Source: Fusarium oxysporum f. sp. lycopersici 4287 (lineage: Eukaryota > Ascomycota > Sordariomycetes > Hypocreales > Nectriaceae). Taken from it: a stretch of 64,000 nucleotides of DNA. A program made the position numbers and the translations under genes. The stretch's first letter is position 1. Each line of letters starts with the position of its first letter. A model generated the notes under the pieces. It was not told the origin of the DNA. It did not search any database and saw only the letters and a list, made by a program, of their open reading frames with translations. Below, piece by piece: positions 37,439 to 48,802 of the stretch. Where the stretch lies: the NCBI RefSeq assembly GCF_000149955.1, contig NC_030986.1, positions 4,925,870 to 4,989,869 of the forward strand. Direction: 5' to 3'.

Positions 37439-38752
37439 CTACTCTGAGGTCGTGCTCAGACTTTCTACGAACGATTCCTCATCCTGCTCATCTACAAGCA
37501 CACCCCCAGTAATATCATCTGAGAAAGCCACCGTCTTGGCTGAAGCATGCTTTGCAGACGGCTCAACCAAGTCACCACTCCAAGGCTTGCATTCTTTAAC
37601 ATGCTCACCGCAACGCAGACAGGTCCAGCCCTCGCCCTCTTCTCTCTCCAATCGAGTAGCCAAGCAAACGAAACAGTATACACACCCACAAGGTATTGTC
37701 TCATATGGGTTGGTTATGTCTGTCTGGGCTGAACCAATAACACCACTGGATGCTGCTGCTGCCATCACTTCGTTCTCAGAAGTTGCTGTATTCTGGTCCT
37801 GGTAGCAAATTGCGCATGTTCTCTCAGGGAGGAATGCGTATTCACCATTAGCCTTGCCCTGTTCTTGAGGCCCCGTTCTGATAATGTCTTTTGTTTTCCG
37901 CCATGTCCTGGTCAGCCAGCGTCGCCATCGCTGGATGCCGATCAGGGGTAGTACGAAAAGCAAAAACTCGGTGAAGGCATGCCAGACAAGCTGCCTGTTG
38001 AGATACTCGAATGAGACCTCTCTGCTTACTTGGCTTGTGGGTGGCGCAAGTCTCATTCTGAGAATTCTATCAAGGAGTGTTCGATATCGTCCATGCAGTA
38101 AGAAGACTAGAAATGAGACACATGCCGCTGCCGAGTGAACAGTTGAGAGGGCAGATGTCAGTTTCGATAGTCGCTTTAGTCGGGGACTTGGCTCGTCGTA
38201 ACCATCGTCATGCTCCAGAAGCCAGTCCTCCCATCTCGTCCAAGCATAGTTTCCAAATACTGTGACAAGTCCATAGAGTGATTTCTGCACCTTTGAGGGT
38301 GCTTTGAGTATAAGCCCGTCGTTTCTGGCGTCGGTATATTTGAGGTTTTGGAGAGCCGCTCCGTATGTGGCATCGTGGTCCCAGACAGTGAGTTTGAAAA
38401 GCACCGCCCTTAGAGCCAACATAATCTCAGCTGACCAGTCATCGTGCAGATGCCCTCCACCAAAGTATTTGAGACCCTCGCAAACCTGGTCCTTGAGAAT
38501 GTCCAAGAGCTCTACATCGAGTAATTCGGCATCGACTTGTCCTACTCGAAATGCAGGACGCGTGCCCTCCCTTGTCGATACAGCATCCCAGGCAGATCCG
38601 ATGCGATTTAGGGGGTAAGGTAAGCGCTCGAGGTTGGCTCTAGGTCGAGAAGATTGCCGCTGTGCAGCGATGCGAGCAGCGGCTTCGGCCTCACGGGTTT
38701 GGCGACGCGCAGCAACGCGGCGTTGGGCTTGGACGAAGCTCGAGTCGGTCAT
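37439..38752 (-). CDS. PEX2: Peroxisome biogenesis factor 2 (RING E3 ligase)
   Basis: A single exon of 437 residues. The N-terminus is basic and Arg/Ala-rich, followed by the Pex2/Pex12 N-terminal domain with hydrophobic segments (for example AACVSFLVFLLHGRY and FTEFLLFVLPLIGI). The C-terminal RING finger, about residues 310-395, begins CAICYQDQ and continues through IPCGCVYCFVCLATRLE to TCLRCGE; a spacer of about 35 residues separates the first Cys pair from the second half. In the known pathway, Pex2, Pex10 and Pex12 form the peroxisomal membrane ubiquitin ligase complex that ubiquitinates the receptor Pex5 for recycling. The acidic C-terminal tail (VDEQDEESFVESL) follows the RING. The start is the first ATG in frame and gives a normal family length. 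Confidence 0.93.
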   Translation of the reverse strand: MTDSSFVQAQRRVAARRQTREAEAAARIAAQRQSSRPRANLERLPYPLNRIGSAWDAVSTREGTRPAFRVGQVDAELLDVELLDILKDQVCEGLKYFGGGHLHDDWSAEIMLALRAVLFKLTVWDHDATYGAALQNLKYTDARNDGLILKAPSKVQKSLYGLVTVFGNYAWTRWEDWLLEHDDGYDEPSPRLKRLSKLTSALSTVHSAAACVSFLVFLLHGRYRTLLDRILRMRLAPPTSQVSREVSFEYLNRQLVWHAFTEFLLFVLPLIGIQRWRRWLTRTWRKTKDIIRTGPQEQGKANGEYAFLPERTCAICYQDQNTATSENEVMAAAASSGVIGSAQTDITNPYETIPCGCVYCFVCLATRLEREEGEGWTCLRCGEHVKECKPWSGDLVEPSAKHASAKTVAFSDDITGGVLVDEQDEESFVESLSTTSE

Positions 38753-40900
38753 TTGACCTGATGCATGCGCATGAGGATGAGGGCGTTCGTTGAGTTTCGG
38801 GTATTTAACTGGGAGTCTATCGGTCGATTTGGTGGTGGGTTGATCCGGTTACAGTTGGGTAGAGCGAGCTTTCGTTTGTTGCAGGTGATAAAAGCAAAAA
38901 GGAACCACGCAGTTCAGCTCGTCTCAGCGCATCGCATTGGATCTCATCTGGGGGGATTGTGCGGGCCCATGCTAAACTCCCCCCATGACGCCAGGGCCGG
39001 GGTTTGTCGAGCAGAAGCCGAGCCGAGGTGTTACAGAGCCTAGGCCTTATCGGCTACTTTACCATACCGTGCATGTTCGTCCCTCGTGCCTCTGCCTAGG
39101 CTAGGGGAGGCAGAGAGCTTAGGACTTTGACCCTAAGCGACAAAAGTGTTTAGGTAATTTAGCCCAGGCTTAGGGGACCCTTTACTGAGTTTATTTTGGC
39201 ATCCTCTTCTAAAGTCTTAAGTTTTCTTGCTCCCCGAGGATAGGTAAAGGACACTCGTAAAAAAGTAAGGGACTTTTATTTCCACGCGCTTGTCTTACTC
39301 CGTGCTCACTGAGACTTGCTTTAGCGCTTGTTCCCACTCTTCAAAGAGCAAGATAACTTCTAACCTTACAGCGAAGTACCAGAATTAACTAGTCCAAGGT
39401 CTCCTGCATTTACACTGAATTTAACCAGGCCTTTTGTTAGCTTGGATAGATACTAACCTAGCCACTGTGTCTCCCTCTCTGTCTCCGTCTGGGCCGGGCC
39501 ATAAGCCGGGAGCCCCTCCCGCTGCAACTCCTCTCTTTCCCCCACGAAACGCCCTTGCTCTTACTGGTTCCCCTTGTTCCAATGAGGAGAGGGTGCCATG
39601 GCGCGAGTGGCAGTTACACAGAACTTGAGATGGCAAGTGCGGCTCAACTCGTCCCAAACCGCCTCAAGACTTCTGTGCCTCTAGAAAGCACATTTCATCC
39701 AACAAACTTCGGCCGATACCATCAAATCATGAAACTCAGAGATGCTTCATTCTTAGAGCATCACAAATCGTCGACAAACCAAAAACCAGGCTCTGGGGAA
39801 GATAAGCCACACTTACTTGGCAGAATTCAGCTATGTATGTATGTTTGAGGCTTGACCAGCGACCAGCAATCAAGGGCGCTATGATATCTCCGATAGCCCT
39901 GTATGCAACCAGTATGTCCCAGACACCTGGGAGCTGGGACTATGACGACTAGCTGCATGGGCACTGTGTTACACAGAGTTCCTTTGGAAAAAGCAATTTT
40001 TATATTGGTTGTGTTGCACTTGCATCTGCATCGCGACTCTTCTGATGACGTCTTACACGTCAGAAACGTGAATCCTCCAGCCGGCGACCAGGCATCTCCT
40101 CCTCTGTGGATACCATGCAAACAATCAGAGCTCGAGTTGCTAGTTAATGAGACAACGGCTGCCCTTAGTGACTATATTGCCTGCTGTCTTAAGAGAGACG
40201 GGAGCTTTGCAAGGCCCGCTCCGAGTGGCGGTTCAACAGCTGTCCAACAGTGTAGATCAGCCTGCCTTTGCTGCTTAGACTTCACTTTAACGACAACCCT
40301 CAAACGCATAATCAAACGACACATACACGCCGTCTTGTATGTCTCTGTGAAAATCTCCGGGTGCTAGATGCATCAACAACCTGGTTCTCGTGCCAGAGTT
40401 GCCATCATTGAGTCGGGAGCGGCCCATTCTTGGCCCCTCTGCACGCCCTTGGTCCGCGAACCTAACAACGCGAAACCAGCAACATGGTCACTGGCGTCTG
40501 TCTTCTAGGTCACAGCTGTCATAACTCTCAATGTATAAAGGCCGACATGGAGATGCAGGCGGCCGTTTTCTGACAGGTCTTTCCCCCTACCTGGTCCTCG
40601 ACTGGGAACCTATATCCACGCCACATACCTCCCTGGGGCCAACACGACTGGAGGAGTCAGGTATTGCAACATGGTTCTGAGATTTGAATCTAACTCAACT
40701 ACCCACCTCTTCCAATCATGATGCGTTGGATCATTTGCTTTTGTTTAAGCCTGACGACCATCTTCTCTGCCCTACGCCTCCACCCCGTTGCACTGGTACT
40801 ATGTATTTGTATTGAACTCGTAGTTCCATCCGTGTCTTTCCATTTCTAATTCCTTATTATGTGTGCATATATTCCATGGCTCTGGCACTTACCACAAACC
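38753..40900. other. Intergenic, nothing called
   Basis: About 2.1 kb upstream of PEX2, up to the 9-bp minisatellite. Small open frames only. A 44-codon hydrophobic frame near 40719 is probably chance. Confidence 0.5.
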
Positions 40901-41125
40901 TGTTCAACCTGTTCAACCTGTTCAATCTGTTCAATCTGTTCAATCTGTTCAATCTGTTCAATCTGTTCAATCTGTTCAATCTGTTCAATCTGTTCAATCT
41001 GTTCAATCTGTTCAATCTGTTCAATCTGTTCAATCTGTTCAATCTGTTCAATCTGTTCAATCTGTTCAATCTGTTCAATCTGTTCAATCTGTTCAATCTG
41101 TTCAATCTGTTCAATCTGTTCAATC
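40901..41125. repeat. 9-bp minisatellite, 25 copies
   Basis: Twenty-five head-to-tail copies of TGTTCAAYC; the first two have C at the eighth position and the remaining 23 have T and are identical. A degenerate unit (TGTTCGTTC) follows at 41126-41134. Because the period is a multiple of three, five of the six frames stay open through it, which creates artificial open frames of about 90-115 codons encoding three-residue repeats. The array ends about 170 bp before the start of the decayed Zn2Cys6 gene. Near-perfect homogeneity implies recent expansion. Confidence 0.97.
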
Positions 41126-41293
41126 TGTTCGTTCTTGACAAACAAGCTTGATTCGGTGCCATAACACATCCTTTATCGATTCTAGCCTCCCTGTTGGGTC
41201 CTACCACTGGTGTTTGCCAACAAAGCGAAACTGTACGGGGCCTTGAGACCTCCTTTCGAAATCACTTGGAAAACCCTGTTCGTCGATCAAACT

Positions 41294-43314
41294 ATGGCAA
41301 GGTCATCACAAGACGAAGTTTTACCTGGTGTTGAACTCAACTCGAGTCAGAAACGAGTTAGTACGGGAACCTCAAAAACCCAGCAGCGTGTCTCTTTAGC
41401 TTGCGTTCCTTGTCGTCATAAGCATATAAGGTGCGATGGACTTGAGACATGCACTCGATGCAAAGAAGAGGGTAAACCGTGTCGTTACATCAAGACACGT
41501 CGAGGGATCCGAGATTCAAAGAAGACAAGTATGATGAAGGAAGAGGATTTGGTGAATGATCAAGATGACGCTACAGAGAGCACACCGTCGCCAGACCTTG
41601 CTGGGCCCGGCATTCCGTTCCCCCAGATGATAGCTTCCACACCTTGCAGTACCATACATCCATTCGACCTCTAGTACGCCAACTTTCACGTCACCCACTC
41701 TTGGCTACCCCCAAGAAAGAAACTGGACGATCTCTGTAAAACGCAACCAGAAAACTTACGTTTCCTGGTTGCCACAGTTACCTACATTGGTTCTCTATAC
41801 TTGTAGCTGTGTCTTGTCGACCTTGTCCAACAGAATGCCTACCAAATGTCGCATGACACCCTTTCCCCAACAATCTGGTCTGTTCAAGCACTGCTGTGTC
41901 TTTCTATTACAGCATTCGGGAGTCAGCATGGCAACGTTGGCAAAATCATGTTCAACAAAGCCTGTGTGCTGGCTTCTTGTCTGGGACTCCAGAGCAAGGA
42001 GTTCGCGGATAGGGAAACAGACCCAGTCCTCGCTGAATCATGTCGCCGGACATATTGGGGATTGTATACACATGAGATGTTGCTTTGTTTGCGACAGAAT
42101 CATCTTTGCTCAACACTCTACCCTCCTGGGCCTAGTTTTGTGGTAGGGCTCCCATGCGAGGATTGGGATTACCAGGCCGGTGTACGTAATTCTTGTTCGA
42201 GGTAGCCACTTCACGCTGACTTTCCAGTAGAAAATTCCAGTCCCAGTAACTCTTGAAGAGTACGATCGTCTAGGCCCCTCTCGCGAGTACTCTTCTTGGG
42301 CCTACTTTGTTGATCTTATTCGTATATACGATAGTCATGTGGCACCGTTTCTTCATGATTGTAGTCAGGCAGCCCGGCATAACCTCAAGTATGCAAATCA
42401 GCGTATCGATTCCTGGCGATTCAGAATCAACGACAGGAAAAAATATCGCGTTTGGGAAGATGGCATGTTTGATATGATCCTATACCATGCGGTAAGTTCT
42501 TTGACTCGTTCAGGGGCTAGTTCAGCTACTCACAGTTTATCTTGTAGTTAGTGGTCTCTTTTGGGTAAGTCAAATCTCCCTAAAAAGTTTTTTTCAGATG
42601 GCTAAATCTGTCTAAAGACTCGAGATCCGGATGCAGGCTCATCTCTACGGACACTGGGATCAACACATCGCGGCTTCATTACTTCACAGGGTTGCTACAG
42701 AGCATGACGCTCAGTCACCACTAGTTCTCCAAGCACCATTGCGTCTGATGGCTCTTCTTGGTTCTCAGCTTGTACCAGAGAAGTTCTCCCCTTCATGCCT
42801 ACTTGATTTGGAACACGCAGCCTCACCTTTGTGTCATGCTGTGCTCCACAGTGCAGGGCAGCCAGATTACAGATCTAGAGTTTTGTTTCTGGCAGAGTTC
42901 CTGAAAAAGTCTGGGGAATTCTGGCCCAGGTCGAAGGCGTTATCTGACGTTTTCATGGAGGCACTGGGCCGAGGCGGCCATGAGCATGGGTATATGGAGC
43001 TTTCTCAGGCTATGTCGGCGGTTGGTGATACACCTGCGTCTACAACTGAGGGAGGGTCTCTCTGGCTCAGGTCGCCCACAGTAGAGCATATGGGTGGTTG
43101 GTCGGGGCTGCCATCATACTCGCTGCAATGTGAGCCGGAGACGGGTGACGTGGCTTGGGGAGGAGATCTAACTCAAGTTCCTGGCGGAGATATGACAGCC
43201 TCGGATATAACAGCTGGCGCAGGAAGTTCAGTTTCGAATGTTTATGTCGAAGCAGGGTGTTTAGGTGACAAGTCGGCGGGAGGCTCAGTTCCTGTGAAAG
43301 TAGAGGAGGGGTGA
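41294..43314 (+). pseudogene. Zn(II)2Cys6 transcription factor gene with stops and a frameshift
   Basis: Exons 41294-42181, 42231-42491, 42548-42564 and 42598-43314 follow from good splice sites (GTACGT, GTAAGT and GTAAGT donors) and rebuild a fungal regulator. The zinc cluster is CVPCRHKHIRC followed by CTRCKEEGKPC, and the middle region has YANFHVTHSWLPPRKKLDD and PENLRFLVATVTYIGSLY, typical of the family. Two TAG codons interrupt the frame, at 41672 (just before YANFH) and 41804 (after SLYL), and about 42627-42633 a one-base loss separates NLSKDSRSG from QAHLYGHWDQHIAASL. A 122-bp intron from 41553 could remove the first stop but would discard family-like sequence, and nothing I see removes the second. 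I therefore call it a pseudogene; assembly error at three separate places is less likely but possible. Confidence 0.65.
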
Positions 43315-44334
43315 CTACAATGTGTCCTCGTCGTTGTATGTCCATATCTAGATAAGAGTTTGACCTAGTTTGAAGGAGGAAGTGGTAGTAGATTTAACAC
43401 AGATTTCCGAGACTCATTCAAACTTAATGATACAAAAGAGGCATGATCGAGAAATGGAAGACGGTCGATTTTGTATACGCTTCACGGTTTGCTTGGTCAA
43501 GTTTTACATGTTTAGCATCTCTTAGACAGGGAGAACTTATAAGGTTTAACCACACTGGGTATTTTTGAGCTCGATTGGCAATATTGTAGCTTTTGAAAAT
43601 TGTGTATTTAACCACGGAGGCCCATTTATTAATGCTCAATAGTAAATTGACAGATGGAAAGAAGTTGGTCTTGGGCCTTTTTCATTGACGTCTGGTTAAG
43701 ATGGTGACCGGTAATACCCTAGATTTTAATTAAATTGACCACGAGGTCTCGGTCAGCCTCTATATGTCCACACTATTGGCCGACGCTAGGCAGCGCGACA
43801 AGGGTCTACTAATTATGTATAACTGACAGAATACTAAGATAGAAGTTAGTCTTCAGGTATCGATTGATCAGTGAAGGCCATAACAAATTACGGACTATAT
43901 TGCATATTGAATATACTTTGCAATATGGAATTAATTAAATCAATAAGTTGAGCCATGTTTAGAGTAATAAGTATTAAACTTCAGTATCATTTACCTTTCC
44001 TTCCACCCCCAGGGCCTTTGTCCTTCCCCACTATGATTTGGTGGGTAGTGACCTCACTTACCCTCGCCCGGCCATGTAGCTCCATTTGCCGCCTCGCCTA
44101 CCTTACCCTGCTCTTACATCATTCATAAAGACAACAACCTAACAACATCAACCTCATTTTGACACCCGTTCACGACCTGAAACACCAAGCGCACTTCCGC
44201 CGATAATCACCGTGAACGATTATCACAACTGCCGATGACTCACCGCTCCTAGAACTTCCGCCTGCCTACGCTAAGGGCGCCAGTCAGCGCTTCACGATCT
44301 AACTTGGCGCATATTGCTATCTCACATTCTACAC
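43315..44334. other. Intergenic, AT-rich
   Basis: About 1 kb between the decayed regulator and the next gene, AT-rich around 43.6-44.0 kb, then C-rich near 44.0-44.3 kb where the next gene's promoter begins. No gene called. Confidence 0.55.
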
Positions 44335-44342
44335 TATAAATA
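44335..44342 (+). promoter_or_regulatory. TATA-like box
   Basis: TATAAATA about 137 bp upstream of the ATG at 44479, preceded by a C-rich stretch typical of fungal core promoters. Confidence 0.4.
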
Positions 44343-44478
44343 CGACACTTTCACCATACATCTCGCCTATCTGATGCGACCGGACGTCGAGTGTGTATAC
44401 TTCTTGGACTGAGGTGACGTGACCGTAACGCCTGCTCGTGTGCGACTCTGCCGTACTCGAGCGCCGAAGGTGAACAAC

Positions 44479-46284
44479 ATGGGATCTTCGCGCCAGCGTG
44501 AGCTTCGACCCGAGGACTCGTGGCGCTTTGTTGAAGGCGAGAACGACAGTTTCGACACAAGTATTCTCCCATCGCTTGGGGAATCATCACCACCTACATC
44601 CTCAGGCAACATACCCTCCCAACCATTTTCTCAAGGAAATCTCAGCTTCGCATCGCAGGATAGCATTCGCGACTTTGGGGCAGACCCAGACGACGAGCAG
44701 GTCATTCTACGAGAGCCGTTCAGGCCGAGTCTTTCGCGCGCAAGTGTGAGCGCGAACGGAGAGCGAGTCTTTCGATCACCCGATCCAGAATTTCACATGC
44801 CGCGCATCGATACTGCGAGTGAGGGAAGTAGTAGGAGTGAGCGCACGATAAGAGGACTGGGCATAGAATATGGCGGCAACGAAGGTGTGAGGAGAAGAGG
44901 AAATCCACCACATTCGAGTCCACCCAAGCAGAGAAATGCGCGCGCAAGATATGAGACCGAGGATGAATATCATCGCCGCCAATATCGCGAACAGCCACCG
45001 CCAACAGTTGGAAATCAAATCGCTCAAAGCATCCCAGCGGCGATATACAATACACTTGCATGGTTTCTTAACGTTATCGGGCTAGCATTCCGCTACGCTC
45101 AGAAACCTTTTGCGATTCTACTGGCTATCTATCTTTGCTTTGGTGGTCTTATTATTGCACAGAACATGGCAACTCGCTCTATCGCCGCATCTCTATCCCC
45201 TCTTTGCCGTATCCCGGGCGCATCGTTACTAAATCTTCCGTTCTGTCCTTCTCTGGATACGATAGTGCCTGCTGGAGGCGATGGATTACCCGTTGAGTTC
45301 GATGATCTCATGAATGTGCAGTCAAAGTTCGAGCAAGTTCTTGAAAAGAGCTCTGATGGAGTGTCTCTCCCATTCGAGATGAAAAGATCTGAAACGGCCA
45401 TCCGAGATCTACGCAGCCTTGTGCGACACAGCGATCTACAAGCTCGCGATGAGTTGCTGTTTGAGTTCGACGGTTACATCGACACGGCGAGGCAGACGTC
45501 TTCGGACTTGCAGAAGTTCAACACCCATGTTGGGTCTGCTGTTGATGCTGTCATAAGCATCAATCGCTGGACATCTCGTTATCTCGATACTCTATCCCCA
45601 GAAACAGATGATGGGAAGTCGATTTCCTCGCCCTCGCCTATTCTTGGCTGGGCTTCGTGGCTCTTTCACCCGTTCCAGCCAACTACAGATCATATCTTCA
45701 ATGAGCGAGTTCTCCTAGACAAGTATATTGAACATACAGCTCTTGTCTCGGATCGTATCGCGACCCTTATCCTTGAAGCGCAGGCCGTTCTGCGCCTGCT
45801 TACAAAAGCCGAGGATCATCTGATGCTCATCTACGACATCAGTTCTCGCTCCTCTGCCGATACAGCATCTCGTCGTGAAAACGTCCTCTGGAATATCTGG
45901 ACACTTGTCGGTGCAAACTCGAACCAACTTAACAGCCTTTCCCGCCAACTGGCTCTTCTGCGCCAGGTTGACGCACAGCGTTCTTCAGCAGTTGCACAGG
46001 TCAACGCGCTTATCCTCGAACTCGAGAGCATCCAAGCTGGTCTGGGCGACTTGCGTGACCGTGTTGCTGAGCCAGAGGTGCTCCGCAATGGTATTGGTAG
46101 TGGACCTCCAATCCCTCTGAGCGTGCATATTGAGACCATTGATCGAGGCGTCGAACGTCTGGAGGACGCAAGAAGCAGAATTCGTGCTGCCGAGAATGAT
46201 CGCGTTCGAGATGCACTTGCTAGAGGCGGAGTCCGTAATGAGCCGTTGCTGGAGGGTAAAGGAAAGCGTGGTGAAGGGAATTGA
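44479..46284 (+). CDS. Single-pass membrane protein with long helical C-terminus, unknown
   Basis: A single-exon frame of 601 residues from ATG 44479 to TGA 46284. The frame is open for 20 codons further upstream but the first ATG in frame is near the end of a leader, so I use 44479. Residues 1-190 are disordered, Ser/Pro/Arg-rich. One or two hydrophobic segments follow at about 195-235 (AWFLNVIGLAFRYA and AILLAIYLCFGGLIIAQ). The remaining 365 residues are mainly helical with likely coiled-coil stretches (for example IATLILEAQAVLRLL and HIETIDRGVERLEDARS). No enzyme motif is visible. The pattern suits a tethering or scaffold protein of an internal membrane, which is inference only. I do not recognise the family. 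Confidence 0.85.
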   Translation: MGSSRQRELRPEDSWRFVEGENDSFDTSILPSLGESSPPTSSGNIPSQPFSQGNLSFASQDSIRDFGADPDDEQVILREPFRPSLSRASVSANGERVFRSPDPEFHMPRIDTASEGSSRSERTIRGLGIEYGGNEGVRRRGNPPHSSPPKQRNARARYETEDEYHRRQYREQPPPTVGNQIAQSIPAAIYNTLAWFLNVIGLAFRYAQKPFAILLAIYLCFGGLIIAQNMATRSIAASLSPLCRIPGASLLNLPFCPSLDTIVPAGGDGLPVEFDDLMNVQSKFEQVLEKSSDGVSLPFEMKRSETAIRDLRSLVRHSDLQARDELLFEFDGYIDTARQTSSDLQKFNTHVGSAVDAVISINRWTSRYLDTLSPETDDGKSISSPSPILGWASWLFHPFQPTTDHIFNERVLLDKYIEHTALVSDRIATLILEAQAVLRLLTKAEDHLMLIYDISSRSSADTASRRENVLWNIWTLVGANSNQLNSLSRQLALLRQVDAQRSSAVAQVNALILELESIQAGLGDLRDRVAEPEVLRNGIGSGPPIPLSVHIETIDRGVERLEDARSRIRAAENDRVRDALARGGVRNEPLLEGKGKRGEGN

Positions 46285-46899
46285 GCAGTGCATTATGATC
46301 AGAAACCAGAACGTAGTAATTTGGATCATCGAACTTTGATTATGTTTGGCGTTTGGAGCGTACCTAGAGCGAGAAATATGAACGATTTGAACCCTCAGAT
46401 ACATTGGCGCATGCAGGGGAATAGCTAGTTCTTGGAAATATATGATAACCTGATCTAAAATATGAAAATCTTGGTCATTTGATAATGCTACCCATGTTGC
46501 TTCATATCGTGATTGTATATTGTTTGGGTATATGCTTTGTTGATGGCTGGTGATTTCTTCTACACAAGAGATCGTTCAGCCATGGTGGAAAACCCAATGG
46601 TTTATCCAGTCCAGACCCTGGCTACTATTCTGGACAACACGCAAATAGTAGATGGGATGCCATTGCTAGCCCGCTGCTCTGCACCTCCTATCCTCTCAAC
46701 GAGCCCCTGTATATACAATTCTCGTAAATCCAACCAACGCCTCATTAAATGCCTTTCCAATGCACCAATGTACCCGAAAAAAAAGTCGTATAATCAATGG
46801 ATCGGCCTAGATCCCAAAACCCTGCCTATGACATAAACGCCTGACCTATGTTGCCCCATCAAATGCAAGAGATGTTTTCTGACCATGATCAAAGCAGAA
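46285..46899. other. Convergent intergenic region
   Basis: About 600 bp between the converging 3' ends of the membrane protein gene (+) and the RING-H2 gene (-). No gene called. Confidence 0.6.
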
Positions 46900-48802
46900 T
46901 TAGAAATAGCCTGGGAAAACTTTTGAGAGTGCTCGTAGCCCTGTGATCACGTTAGTGTATGCTTTTACGTCCATTTAGATAAACGACTTACATATCGCCC
47001 TTTGAGAGTCCGGATCGTCGAAAGGCGCGTTCTTGGCTGCAATTTCACGCATGCGTTGTCGAGCAAACGAAGAAGGACTTCCGCGTCTTGGCGTTGGATC
47101 CGTATTCAACTCGGAATTCTCTGGCTGTGTTGGGAGCATATTCAAAAGTCGAGGTCTGGGCCTTCTTGTCTTTGGAATCTGGGCTGGAGCTGGTGGGCGA
47201 GTGTTTGGTTCTGGTTCTGGTTCTGGTTCTTGGAATTGTGCGAGGGTGGACGATACTGGTGGCGTTTCTACTCGTCCCTCCACATTCGTTGCTGTATTTG
47301 TAACAGGTTGTCGTCTAAACTTGGGTAGCTTCAAGGTAACAAGTGGCGACGAGGAAGGTCGTGAAGGTGATGGTGAGGTTCGGAATAGTCTTTTACTCCA
47401 GTCCTTCATCTTCGTGTTATCACCTTCCTCAGATAAATCCTCGAGATCGACTCTTTGACGTAATTTCCTCAGAGCACGTTCTCGACGCACCATTCCGTTA
47501 GTGATCCTTGGACTGTAACCTCTGGGCAACATTGAATGCTTGCACATAGGACAGAGAGAACTATTCTTTGACAGAAACTCGTCGATACATTCGGGATGGA
47601 ATATGTGACCGCAAGGAAGCTCCCGAATGATGGTGACTCGGTGTTCGAAATTGGTGAGGCAGATGTGACAACTAGGTTGGAAATTAGTAGCAGCGTTGTC
47701 GCCTGAGGCCCCGATATTGGATCTTTTGCTCCGAACACTGGCACCGGATCGTGTGCTGCGTTGATCGAATCCTCGGCTACTTCGCATGCGTCGTGTAGAT
47801 GATGGGGTAGGAGGAGGCGCTGTCGAGTCCGGGTCCGCGTTGTAAGTAAATAGAGGGAAGCTGGTGATATGGGTAGCAGGTACTGTCAGGCGCTTAATTC
47901 CCATGGCTTCAAGATCGACTTCCCCAGATTCAACTCTTTTTCGAAGTGATATACGTCGTCTTCGTTGAACAAGGTGCATGGTTATCGAGACGAATGCAAA
48001 TATGGCAAGCAAGGCACCAATTACTATGAGGAAGAACGCCCATAGCGGTGGAATACCAGATTCATCCTGAACGCTGAGTTCAGTCCAGATACGGACATAA
48101 TCCTTCGGGTTCGGGCCATAAAGTGTGCTGATATTTTCGCCATAAGGTATGTCGTCCACGCTGCCTGAATAGTAACTGAGTTGTCGCATCATATTCTGGC
48201 CTTCTTGACCAGAAATGGCGTAAATCGGATATTTGTTGGCAGTCATCCAGGCTCCACCATCTTCCAGATTCCAAACAGGCGAGTCCGCATCTTGAGGCTG
48301 ATTTGACGAGTTGTTAGGTTTGTAAAAGATGAAAGCGCGAATGGGGTCGAGACGCGCAGAAGCAAGGTAGGCTAGGGTACAATCGATGCTGAACCACGGC
48401 GCGAGAGCGATGAGATTGTAATTGGTAGGAGGAAGATTATCTCGGCGGGTGACATTTCGAGGAATAAACTGGTATTGCTGCTGGTCGCACTCACGATCGT
48501 TGTCGAGGTCGGGGACGTAGAGGAGGCCGGTGATAAGGCCATTAGACGAGTCGGCATTTGTGGAGGTTAGTGTGGTAATGTTGGTGGAAATCCGCTCCTT
48601 ATATGCTATGTCGGACTGTTTGCGTGGTCAGTCAATGCTAGATGAGTCTTGTAGTTACCTCGTCGCAACGGAATGATAAATGTCAAGTGGATTAACGCAC
48701 CGAAAGAGCCGTGAGGTTTCGGATGATTGTCGACGGGACCGTACTGGCGCCGCTCCATACTGGATTACTGAAGAGGAGGCTGGTGAAATTGGTCAGCAAT
48801 GT
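46900..48802 (-). CDS. Membrane RING-H2 ubiquitin ligase with luminal PA-like domain; 5' end unresolved
   Basis: The supported coding parts are 48802-48701, 48615-46992 and 46940-46900. The 85-bp intron 48616-48700 has GTGCGT...ACAG; the 51-bp intron 46941-46991 has GTAAGT, a CTAAC branch site and CACAG, and replaces a five-codon tail by one ending KVFPGYF. The N-terminal part contains potential N-glycosylation sites (NLTALS, NITTLTS) and a segment with ALAPWFSIDCTLAYLASA typical of protease-associated domains. One membrane segment (LWAFFLIVIGALLAIFAF) precedes a RING-H2 of form C-x2-C, C-x-H-x2-H-x2-C, C-x2-C (CHICLT...PCGHIFHPECID...CPMC). The architecture matches PA-TM-RING ligases of the endomembrane system. 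The start is unclear: a hydrophobic stretch at about 48990-48920 (ILVAVLLIIVAG) looks like its signal peptide but is separated by stops in this frame. Confidence 0.8.

Noticed and set aside
40846..41207. Several open frames of 90-115 codons on both strands encoding three-residue repeats
   Set aside because: They are created by the 9-bp minisatellite, whose period is a multiple of three; five frames stay open with no coding signal outside the array.
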